Assembly: GCA_033064195.1 (NCBI GenBank)
Contig: JARBJD010000494.1
Span: forward strand, 1-41,238
Length of the DNA: 41,238 nt
Direction: 5' to 3'
Source of the DNA: Blattamonas nauphoetae
Taxonomy: Eukaryota; Preaxostyla; Oxymonadida
The notes beneath the pieces are model-generated. The model worked only from the letters and a program-made list of their open reading frames with translations, was not told the origin of the DNA and ran no database searches. The first letter of the stretch is position 1. Every line of letters starts with the position of its first letter. Shown here piece by piece: positions 10,868-18,543 of the stretch. Both the position numbers and the translations under genes were made by a program.

Positions 10868-11422
10868 CACCCTTGTCAGACACTCATTGAATGCAAGTTT
10901 GTCTCGTGGCTCAGCGAGTAAGATGCATTGATCAAAACCATCAAATTCCTTCACTTTTCTTGATTCCATCTGTTCATTTTTCTTCTGAATGATCAAAAGA
11001 TTCTTCATCCAATGATCCATTAATTTCTCTTCAATCGACTTTAGTTTCCTCGTGATCTTGAACACTTGTTATTTCAATTCATTTTCGTTCACTCTTGGAT
11101 TTGCTTTCATATTTTGGATGCTGGCTTTCATTTCTTCATCAATCATTTTTTGTTCATGCTGATCTTCAGACGCCATCAGTTGTTGGTTTTCAATTTTGTT
11201 AAGAAATGTTGAAATATTATCGTCAGGAGATGACTCTTGATATCCGACTTCTGGATTCCGAAGCATAGACGCGAGATATGAGTTCTGATGTGCGTAGTTT
11301 CTGCTGTTCGGATCATACTGACGATCTTGACCATATTTGTCCTTGAATTCAAAGGTGGTGTTGGGAAACAATTGTTGGATTTTTCTTATGCTTTTTGTGA
11401 CAAATTGAAGCGGGGTCTCCAT
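10868..11422 (-). pseudogene. Viral-style gene outside the left inverted repeat (fossil)
   Basis: Minus-strand gene beginning METPLQFVTKSIRKIQQLFP, rich in Gln, Lys, Glu and Asn, predicted mostly helical with a coiled-coil-like second half (KSIEEKLMDHWMKNLLIIQK). It is broken, with about one break. The start is set by the A/T-rich module shared by the virus-like genes, which runs straight into the ATG. Its neighbour at 11467-12051 is in the same orientation 44 bp upstream. No family recognised; the possible role as a virion or DNA-binding protein is only a guess from size and composition. Confidence 0.5.
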
Positions 11423-11470
11423 TTTTATTCAAATTAAAAAGTTGAAAAATAAAAAAAGTTCTGCGTTTAT
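11423..11470 (-). promoter_or_regulatory. Viral-style promoter module before the METPLQF gene
   Basis: On the minus strand: ACTTTTTTTATTTTTCAAC, a short A/T stretch, then AATAAAAATG at the start codon. Matches the modules before the other virus-like genes. Confidence 0.55.
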
Positions 11471-12051
11471 TTTTGTTTTCTTAAATGTGGCTTTGTTTTT
11501 GCTCCAAACCATTCATCAAGTCTAATTTTGTATATTTTATCATCTCCAATCACTCGATATTGAAAAGGAACCAGAACTCTCTTGTATTCACCAACGAGCT
11601 CACAATTATGCTTTCTCAACTCGTTTTCAACAAATGATTGAGTGAAATGCTTCCGACTCTTCTCGTGCGTTCGTACACCTTTCATCCAGTGTGCTGGTTT
11701 TATTTTCCATTCAACCCCTTCATGGAGATATCTTACCACCGATTCTGAAGTTTTGTATTCATCAACAAGTTCACAATTCTCACTGTGAAGGGATTCAATG
11801 AATTTTTCTTTCGTGCAATAGTCATCAAATCGATGATACCGGTTTGGATCCAGATGTGGTCTTGTCCCTCTGATGAATGATGAAACATAGACTCGAAACA
11901 CCTCCTCTGGTTTATCTTCAGTAGCATATTCAAAAGTTCCATGAGAGAGATAAGATGTTCCACGACGAGTCAGAACTGGTTCGGTAACAAGTATAAATTG
12001 TTCATTACTTAACATGCTGTTCAGTTTGCTTGGTGTGAGTTGGTTTGTCAT
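11467..12051 (-). CDS. 194-aa protein with two CELV-EY repeat domains, viral style
   Basis: Looks whole. Two copies of a ~50-residue module are visible: residues about 70-120 (FIESLHSENCELVDEYK ... YLHEGVEWKIKPAHW) and about 140-190 (ENELRKHNCELVGEYKRV ... YKIRLDEWFG). The pattern (E/N).CELV.EY....V.Y...G.EW...P resembles the small treble-clef-like repeats found in phage and giant-virus proteins, often beside endonuclease domains, but without the zinc-binding cysteines; that link is tentative. A fragment of the same family lies at 21241-21381. The start is fixed by the shared upstream module (AATAAATG). The gene lies just outside the left inverted repeat of the big element. Confidence 0.65.
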   Translation of the reverse strand: MTNQLTPSKLNSMLSNEQFILVTEPVLTRRGTSYLSHGTFEYATEDKPEEVFRVYVSSFIRGTRPHLDPNRYHRFDDYCTKEKFIESLHSENCELVDEYKTSESVVRYLHEGVEWKIKPAHWMKGVRTHEKSRKHFTQSFVENELRKHNCELVGEYKRVLVPFQYRVIGDDKIYKIRLDEWFGAKTKPHLRKQK

Positions 12052-12104
12052 TTATTACAAAGTAAAAAATGGAAAAATAAAAAAAGTTTAACGATTATTA
12101 TTGA
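12052..12104 (-). promoter_or_regulatory. Viral-style promoter module before the 194-aa gene
   Basis: On the minus strand: CGTTAAACTTTTTTTATTTT, a short A/T stretch, then AATAAATG at the start codon. The same CGTTAAACTTTTTT word recurs in both inverted repeats (12460-12500, 26265-26310, 26460-26500) and before the helicase (25945-25975). Confidence 0.6.
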
Positions 12105-12123
12105 AGTCTGCAAATCAAACAGG

Positions 12124-12755
12124 ACAAAAATAACTGAAGAGGAGAGCCTTCCCACGTTCGTACGAGCTTCCTATAGACACCCCGATACTCCTTTGGGGAT
12201 CGTTCTATCGCGATCCTTCTAAATGACTGCTGCTGGCGAAGTCCTTGAAGGGTTAAGTCTTGGGTGGGCATGATTTATGGGCACATCTAAGTGCTGCCAA
12301 CATGAACCCCGGGGACAATCTTTCGATCATCCGTCTCCAATCCAACCTCCAAATCGTTCTGCGCATCAGTCACCAGGGCACCATTTTGCCTGAGTATCTT
12401 GGAACATTACGTCGAGGGCTCAATACTTGAACTTTTTCTGGAACTCCTCTTCATATACAAATTAAAAAATCAGAAAGTTAAAAAAGTTTAACGTTTATTT
12501 TTGGACTACCCATAACTCCGGAAATACTTCTCAGATCACACGAAACACGTCATATATAAACTCGTCAGACCGATATTAACCTTGTCAGTACACTTTTGGA
12601 TGATCACAAAAATTAAGCATAATTTTGAAAAATTCATTTTTTTAATTATCATAAATAAGAGTGAAAAAAAGTGAAAAAATCATTTTTGACCAAAACAATC
12701 CATGGATGCCCTGGATGCATGGGGAGGTAGTGCACGTCATTCTGGTGCATTCTGG
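12124..12755 (+). repeat. Left terminal inverted repeat of the virus-like element
   Basis: Begins ACAAAAATAACTGAAGAGG and pairs with the reverse complement of 26006-26834 through to GTGCACGTCATTCTGGTGC. The outer ~340 bp differ from the right copy at roughly ten positions by hand count; the inner part is more diverged. It contains one CGTTAAACTTTTTT module (12460-12500) read outward. Confidence 0.95.
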
Positions 12756-12759
12756 ATGT

Positions 12760-13461
12760 GCCTGTGCGCCGTGGACATGTGGACGTGTCGATCCAATGAC
12801 ACATCAATCGGCATAAGGAAATGATGCCAGTTCAATAGTGTGATTCGTGTCAACGTGTCAATGGAAAAATGGGAGAATTTATTTTGTTTATAAATCCACG
12901 GGTCCACAGGTCCACATTGTACATTAAACAAATATATAACCTCCTATGCTCTAACTAATCTCATTTTTATCATCTTTGTCAACTGTCACTTTAGAATATG
13001 AAGAAAATTGTAGCATCAATACTGAAAAGTCCACATAAACAAAACTGATTTATGTAATATGCCAGCTGTGAGCATGAAGAAGAGTTCTTTTACAAGTCTC
13101 CGCATTACTTCCTTAGTAGTCGGTGGACTTTGTGGACTTGTGGACTTGTGGACCTGTGGACCTGTGGACCTGTGGATTTGTAAATAAAATAAAAATGCCG
13201 ATTTTTCCATTGACACGTTGACATCAATTGCATTAGGAATCAACCACCAAATGATTGTGCCGATTGATTTGTCAATGAATCCTTTTCCACCAAAATGTAC
13301 ACATTCTACCATACCTCTACTCCGTGGACTTTGTGGACTTGTGGACCTGTGGACCTGTGGATTTGTAAATAAAACAAAAATGCCGATTTTCCCATTGACA
13401 CGTTGACACCAATTGCATTAGGAATCAACCACCAACTGATCATGCCAATTGATTTGTCAAT
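12760..13461. repeat. Left subterminal GTGGACCT iteron repeats
   Basis: Three ~150-bp copies: 12760-12925 (reverse), 13118-13262 and 13321-13461 (forward). Each has 3-7 head-to-tail octamers GTGGACCT/GTGGACTT ending GTGGATTTGTAAAT, then CCATTGACACGTTGACA and ATTAGGAATCAACCACCAA. Related octamer blocks lie inside the right end (21.9-23.4 kb). The symmetric subterminal placement fits replication-initiator or transposase binding sites; the function is inferred. Confidence 0.85.
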
Positions 13462-13639
13462 GTATCGACTTCCAATCGTTTTTGGAGTAGATTTGATCGA
13501 AAAATGTCAGAATTAGGTTCAAAATTCACCAAAATCGAAGAGTCGACAAATGTGTGTTTTTGAGGTCAAAAGTGATTTATTCCGTGCTATTGGCGAAGTA
13601 GGTATGTATCGGTATCCGTCTTCTATACTACTAAGTGAT

Positions 13640-14224
13640 GCAGCCAATTCTAAGTTGTCAATTTACGAAACACACAAGTTCTTCTTCCGTTCCAACGTCG
13701 ATCACCAACAATGTCATCATCGACAAGAAAGGATCAACTTCTGGAAGATCAAAACTCGAAGATCGTAATGAACAAAGCGCGAATGTTGAACTAGAGAATG
13801 TTCCAGGGACATATGATCCACCACCACTAGAGATTTATCCATCAGCACCAATCCAAAATCGTTCAATTCCACTTCGAGAATACACTTCTAATATTTCAGC
13901 GTTCAAAGATCAGTTATTGCAAGTTTACAAGATGCATTTGCTTGTGAAAAGAAACTACTGAATAATCTCATTGAACCATCGAAGAAACTGATCACAAACC
14001 AAAGTGATTTATGTGCACTGATTGCGACTCTCACTGGAATCAATGATGTGGTGATTGAATTGGATGATTTATCTGACAAGTGCTTATGTCTGAATAAACT
14101 CCCAATCTTTCGAACCATTTTCAAGATCCTTGTTGGTGGAGAAGATATGAGCATTGCCTTCAATGAAGCATACAACACCATCCTCAATTATGGAATATCA
14201 CTGACTAAAGCAATACCGAGATAA
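13640..14224 (+). pseudogene. Virus-like gene upstream of the small capsid-associated genes (fossil, broken)
   Basis: Plus-strand gene directly ahead of the two MAPG genes. The first half carries a Pro-rich segment (YDPPPLEIYPSAPIQNRSIP), typical of disordered virion-protein linkers. The second half is helical (LIATLTGINDVVIELDDLSD ... FNEAYNTILNYG). The gene is broken, with one or two breaks, and its start is uncertain. No family recognised. The position at the head of the structural block suggests a minor virion component. Confidence 0.45.
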
Positions 14225-14240
14225 AATAATAATGAATTGT

Positions 14241-14259
14241 ATTTTTTATTTTTACATAA
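14241..14259 (+). promoter_or_regulatory. Promoter-like module (first MAPG gene)
   Basis: ATTTTTTATTTTTACATAA runs directly into ATGGCACCAGG, leaving essentially no 5' untranslated leader. Same design before 14606, 14937 and 16867. Confidence 0.6.
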
Positions 14260-14571
14260 ATGGCACCAGGAAGTTTCAACAAACTCAAAAATATCGGCAA
14301 ACAGTTCTTTCAATTCATCAAACCACCAGCTCCATCACTGCTTCAGGTTGGAGGTGGACCCCTCTCACAGACGAACAAGTTTGGACAAACAGCAGGAGGA
14401 ATACTCAGTGGATTAGGCGGAATGATGGATGTGTACCAACAGAATAAAGCAATCAATCGAGCACCACAACAACCACAGATGATTGATTATGAACCTCCAC
14501 GAAATGCACGCTATTCCAAGGATGACATTCCTCAATTGTCAAATTCTAAAATTCAATTCAAAGGATTATAA
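14260..14571 (+). CDS. Small MAPG protein 1, putative minor virion protein
   Basis: 103 aa, looks whole. N-terminal ~20 residues (MAPGSFNKLKNIGKQFFQFI) form a basic amphipathic helix. A Gly-rich segment (GGILSGLGGMMDVY) follows, then a polar Pro/Gln-rich tail ending near DDIPQLSNSKIQFKGL. Shares the MAPG start, size, basic amphipathic N-terminus and promoter module with its neighbour 34 bp downstream. Small membrane-active or capsid-cement proteins of adenovirus pVI/pX type have comparable layouts; that comparison rests on architecture only. Confidence 0.7.
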   Translation: MAPGSFNKLKNIGKQFFQFIKPPAPSLLQVGGGPLSQTNKFGQTAGGILSGLGGMMDVYQQNKAINRAPQQPQMIDYEPPRNARYSKDDIPQLSNSKIQFKGL

Positions 14572-14586
14572 TTTGTTTGTGTTCTA

Positions 14587-14605
14587 GTTTTTTATTTATA
14601 CATAA
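14587..14605 (+). promoter_or_regulatory. Promoter-like module (second MAPG gene)
   Basis: GTTTTTTATTTATACATAA abuts the ATG of the 100-aa gene and falls in the 34-bp gap after the preceding stop codon. Confidence 0.6.
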
Positions 14606-14908
14606 ATGGCACCAGGTTGGTTATCAAAATTCGCAGCAGTCGGAAAAAACATACTCAGAGTTGGAGCTCCATTTCTGAATCTCATTCCCTTTGTTGGACC
14701 ACTTATTTCGAAGGTTGCACAGACAGGTGTTGAGATGATTCCAGATGTGAAATCGGATCAGCAAATCCATGCAGAAAAGATGGCTCAGTATGAGCAAGCA
14801 ATGAATGAAGGAAACACTGCGGTTGCGAATAAACTCAGAGGAGAAGTACTGAAGCTAGAAGAAAAGCTGAAGCCGAAAGCGAAGAAGAAGAAACTGAAAA
14901 AGAAATAA
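14606..14908 (+). CDS. Small MAPG protein 2, putative amphipathic virion protein
   Basis: 100 aa, looks whole. N-terminal half is hydrophobic and amphipathic (MAPGWLSKFAAVGKNILRVG, then LIPFVGPLISKVAQ). The middle is an acidic/polar helix with a coiled-coil look (IHAEKMAQYEQAMNEGNTAV), and it ends in a strongly basic Lys tail (KPKAKKKKLKKK). A membrane-active N-terminus plus a nucleic-acid-binding tail suits a minor capsid protein that disrupts membranes or binds the genome. Function inferred from composition and from its place immediately before the capsid gene. Confidence 0.7.
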   Translation: MAPGWLSKFAAVGKNILRVGAPFLNLIPFVGPLISKVAQTGVEMIPDVKSDQQIHAEKMAQYEQAMNEGNTAVANKLRGEVLKLEEKLKPKAKKKKLKKK

Positions 14909-14918
14909 GCATTATTGT

Positions 14919-14936
14919 GTTTTTATTTTTGATAAA
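14919..14936 (+). promoter_or_regulatory. Promoter-like module (capsid gene)
   Basis: GTTTTTATTTTTGATAAA directly abuts the ATG, filling most of the 28-bp gap after the preceding gene. Confidence 0.6.
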
Positions 14937-16820
14937 ATGAACTCGCATATAACACATCTGACAAACAAAAGAACTGGAGCATCTTCATTGACTGGAAATA
15001 CAACTGGATCAATCAAGTATACAAGAGATGATATTGGTCAAATACAGCAGCAACTCATGTCTGAGCATCACATAAGTTACCTTCTGAATGATGGAGCACA
15101 CAGTACTTCTATTCAGGAATTGAAACCATCTGAGAATTCACGCTTCTATAAAGGACAGGAAATAATCATTCCGCTCACTGGCAATCAAGACATTTGTCAA
15201 ATTGATGATTCATTCATTACGTTCACAATGACAGCGACATTGAAAGTCAACAACTGGAAACAAACTCCAGGAAAAATTGGCTCGTACATGAATGAGAGGA
15301 TATTCATTTTCGTTGGACTCGAGCATTCGGCATCAATCTTTCGTGACCTTACTGTTCTTCACAACAATCAGAGAATCATAAGCACAACAACCAATGATGT
15401 CTCAATGGAGTCTCACATCTACAATTTGATCAAACCAAAGAGTCAATTGGAGAATCGAAAACATTGCCACATACCTTGGCAGAATGCTTGGAATCATGAC
15501 GAATCTGTTGCTGGTGTCTATATTCCACTTTCTGATTTGACAACGACGTCAGGAACAGGAGTCTTTCAAGATACAATCGATGTCCCAATTCGTGTGTCGA
15601 TTCATCTTGAAGATCTTCTTATATTCTCAGGGATGACAAACTATCCAAGATGTCTCTTTGGGGATTTGAAATTGAGTGTTCACATAAATGAAGATGTATT
15701 CGTTTGTTGTCCTGTGAATCCTGAACTCACCTTGAAAAATACTCTCTCGTTATTGATCAGTGACTACACATCAACGTTGCCTCCTATCCGAAGTTCAATT
15801 GTCTATTGTCATTCTGATCGTCCAAACTTCATTCCTTGTCTCGTCGCCCCATGCACAAAGAACTTCGTTCAAATCGGTCAATCATTTAAGATCAAAGCAG
15901 TAAAACAAGATTGTGTATATACACATCCGACTGGTATTACCTCGGAACCTTCCCCTGATGAACAATACATTTCTCTCAACATTATGGATTATCGCATTGA
16001 TGATGTGTATTGCATGAGTGCTGGATACAAAATGAAAGAAATTGCGAAAGAGAATCTGAAGAAGATATATCAGAATCGTCCTGGAACAATTCCAGCTGTA
16101 AAGATCTCGTTCTATCCATTTCAGAAGACACCAACGGCAACCGGAATTGATTGTACTCAGCAAATGGTACTTGTGAATGCGAAGGATATCATGCTTCTCT
16201 TCCGTCACTACGACAATGAAGTCACTTGTTTTCACAATCCAATGCAGAAGAATATCCAAGTGAATCTACTCAACAAATACTATCCAGAACAACCGACAAC
16301 AACTATTGGAGCTCGCTTCTATCAGTTTGCATTGTCGACTCTCAACCTTGATTCATACCTTACTGTTCCAGATGATTTGGAGCGATCACTTACAGATTCT
16401 CTCGTTGAAGAGAAACTCACTGGTGATCAGAATTATCCAAATGAAACAATGACAAGAGTACGACCACTTCATGACAATTCCAGTTTTCTTTTATGCTTTT
16501 CAACACAGAGAAGTGGATGTCCAACAAACTGTAATGATTCTATCAGTTCCAGAGGTCAGTCTTTTCCTGTCACTTTGAGATCTCAGCCAATCTATCAGGG
16601 TTTGATTGACACATACTATAATGTTCTTGATCCAAGTCAAAAAACTCCTGAAAGAGATGGTATGATGACAACATTTACTCATCCTCCAGCACCTATTTTA
16701 GCAACAACTGCAACAACTTGGTGGGTATTACGATACAGTAATGGTGAACCAAAAGTTGAGTACTATCCAAATCACACACTGAAAGCGTTACATAAGGAAC
16801 TTGGAATTCCAAAATCATAA
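14937..16820 (+). CDS. Putative major capsid protein, 627 aa
   Basis: Looks whole. A long beta-rich protein with little charge clustering and no signal peptide. Characteristic stretches: ICQIDDSFITFTMTATLKV (about residue 85); IFIFVGLEHSASIFRDLTVL (about 120); a loop with SHIYNLIKPKSQLENRKHCH and AGVYIPLSD; FGDLKLSVHINEDVFVCCPV (about 245); and MVLVNAKDIMLLFRHYD (about 410). The size, lack of enzymatic motifs, flanking small basic proteins and a paralogue next door suggest a jelly-roll major capsid protein of a Polinton-like lineage, but I did not recognise a named family and the fold is inferred. It could instead be a large minor capsid or fibre protein. Confidence 0.65.
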   Translation: MNSHITHLTNKRTGASSLTGNTTGSIKYTRDDIGQIQQQLMSEHHISYLLNDGAHSTSIQELKPSENSRFYKGQEIIIPLTGNQDICQIDDSFITFTMTATLKVNNWKQTPGKIGSYMNERIFIFVGLEHSASIFRDLTVLHNNQRIISTTTNDVSMESHIYNLIKPKSQLENRKHCHIPWQNAWNHDESVAGVYIPLSDLTTTSGTGVFQDTIDVPIRVSIHLEDLLIFSGMTNYPRCLFGDLKLSVHINEDVFVCCPVNPELTLKNTLSLLISDYTSTLPPIRSSIVYCHSDRPNFIPCLVAPCTKNFVQIGQSFKIKAVKQDCVYTHPTGITSEPSPDEQYISLNIMDYRIDDVYCMSAGYKMKEIAKENLKKIYQNRPGTIPAVKISFYPFQKTPTATGIDCTQQMVLVNAKDIMLLFRHYDNEVTCFHNPMQKNIQVNLLNKYYPEQPTTTIGARFYQFALSTLNLDSYLTVPDDLERSLTDSLVEEKLTGDQNYPNETMTRVRPLHDNSSFLLCFSTQRSGCPTNCNDSISSRGQSFPVTLRSQPIYQGLIDTYYNVLDPSQKTPERDGMMTTFTHPPAPILATTATTWWVLRYSNGEPKVEYYPNHTLKALHKELGIPKS

Positions 16821-16850
16821 AACAGTAAAAGAAAATAATGATATTGTAAT

Positions 16851-16866
16851 TGTTATTTTTCTATAA
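16851..16866 (+). promoter_or_regulatory. Promoter-like module (capsid paralogue)
   Basis: TGTTATTTTTCTATAA then AATG; fourth occurrence of the same design in the structural block. Confidence 0.55.
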
Positions 16867-18270
16867 ATGAGAAGTATCAGATCTAATCAATCCAAACCAA
16901 CATCGACATTAATTGAGCAAATCGAAGTGCAATCATATCTGCCAAAGCAATGGGATTCGGAACCTCATGTATGTTCAATTCAAGAAGATCATAATACCAA
17001 TCCTCCTATGCCATGCAGAATTGGAGATGAGATTGAAGTTCCTTTGTGCTATGATGGTCATGATGTGACCGAGTTTGCGAAGAGTCATTTGCGAATTGAT
17101 CTCACTGTGTCTGTTCCATATTACCAGCCAACGAGTGCATCTGGGCAATAAATTGGAATGTATGGAATGTTCTACGGTTACAAGTCATCATCAGATGCAA
17201 TTGGAGATATGAGACTGGTTGATAGTCAAGGAAACATTATTGACAACACACTCCAGAATAATCACATCCATGAATCATTTCTGTATCACACATTCAAGTC
17301 ACATGAAGAGAAAAACAACATGAAGCATTGTTACAGTCTGTGGGAAAATGTTCAGAGAATGGATCCAAGTGTGTGCGGATTCTACTATCCACCGTAATGC
17401 TCGAGTGCTTCAGATTTACCGGAAACAATCACATTTACGATTCCACTGGTTATTCCGTTTGTGAATTTACTTCCACTGAGCACCTTTGATCAGTATCCAA
17501 ATTCCCTCTTTGGCAATCTACGATTGAGATTTCACTTGACAACTGATTTGCTTGTGTATTGTCCCATTCGACCTTCAACTGTGATTCGAAAATCAATTCA
17601 AGATACAACTGATGAAGGAGATATGACACCAATGCATAACGTCGGTTCTTCTCGAGTGTCACTTATGCATGACGGAGAATTCTGCATTTTGACTCAGGAA
17701 TTTTCCCAAATCGGAAATACAGTCTGGCAATATGGTTCGTTTGAAAAAGAAGATTCAATGGCTGAAAAACCAGCAATCATCCAGTATATATCAAGAACCT
17801 ACACAGTTCTGAATTCATCTGTTGAAAAAGTAACGACAATTTGCTACGGATATCAAATCACCGATGCAACGAAACAATCTCTCTTCAACACTTATTCCAA
17901 GACTTTGTATGTCCTGAAAGCAGAAAGAATTGACACACAATCATTTCAATCAAAAGCGAATGCCATGGGAGTGAGATCAAACATCAGCATCAAACTCAAC
18001 AATCTCATGAATCTTATGTGCTTGTTCCCTGAAAGACCAAATGAATGTACAGTCTTCAGAAATCCTCACTACGTTGGTCAATTTGAAATGCTTGGATCCA
18101 ACTTTCCCAATTTCCCGATGTCAACACTCTCACCAGAGTTCTCTCAAATGATGATGGTGAATGGTGATTTCATTGGTTGTTCCGCAACAGAAGAGTTCGA
18201 AAATTCAATTTGTCATTCTCGCCTTGAAAAAGACTTCAACGGAGTTGAACGTCAATTTGTGAGAAAGTAG
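16867..18270 (+). pseudogene. Paralogue of the capsid-like protein (fossil, broken)
   Basis: Same orientation as the 627-aa gene and 46 bp after it. It shares the order of features: a phrase of the type F.G...S....D......., then SFLYHTFKSHEEKNNMKHCY comparable to SHIYNLIKPKSQLENRKHCH, then a W.N......S.CG.Y.P phrase, then FGNLRLRFHLTTDLLVYCP comparable to FGDLKLSVHINEDVFVCCP. The two are therefore duplicates that diverged strongly. The gene carries about two breaks. A second, shorter capsid subunit is the natural interpretation. Confidence 0.65.
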
Positions 18271-18502
18271 TGTATAGAACGATTTGGGAACCACATTGAA
18301 AAAGTGGTCGAAAGTACTCTCATTTGTGATTTATTTCACAGTGACTTCGTCAAAAACAGTGATTTTCTCCATCGATTTAACCCAAAATTTTGGATCAAAT
18401 TTTTGCACTTTTTCGAAAAATTTGATCACTTTTGTCAATTTTCTTCAAAAATCAACCCGAACAGATTTTGAAACTCATTCTAAAATCTCAATGACGATGT
18501 GA

Positions 18503-18543
18503 CTCGACCCCTGGGCGGGTTCGAGACCTCGCAGAGGCGAGAC
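18503..18543 (-). repeat. GC-rich double-hairpin repeat, copy 1
   Basis: CTCGACCCCTGGGCGGGTTC then GAGACCTCGCAGAGGCGAGAC. Both halves are dyads (CTCGACCCC/GGGTTCGAG and CCTCGCAGAGG). Reverse orientation relative to copies 2 and 3 at 21.1 kb. Confidence 0.75.
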
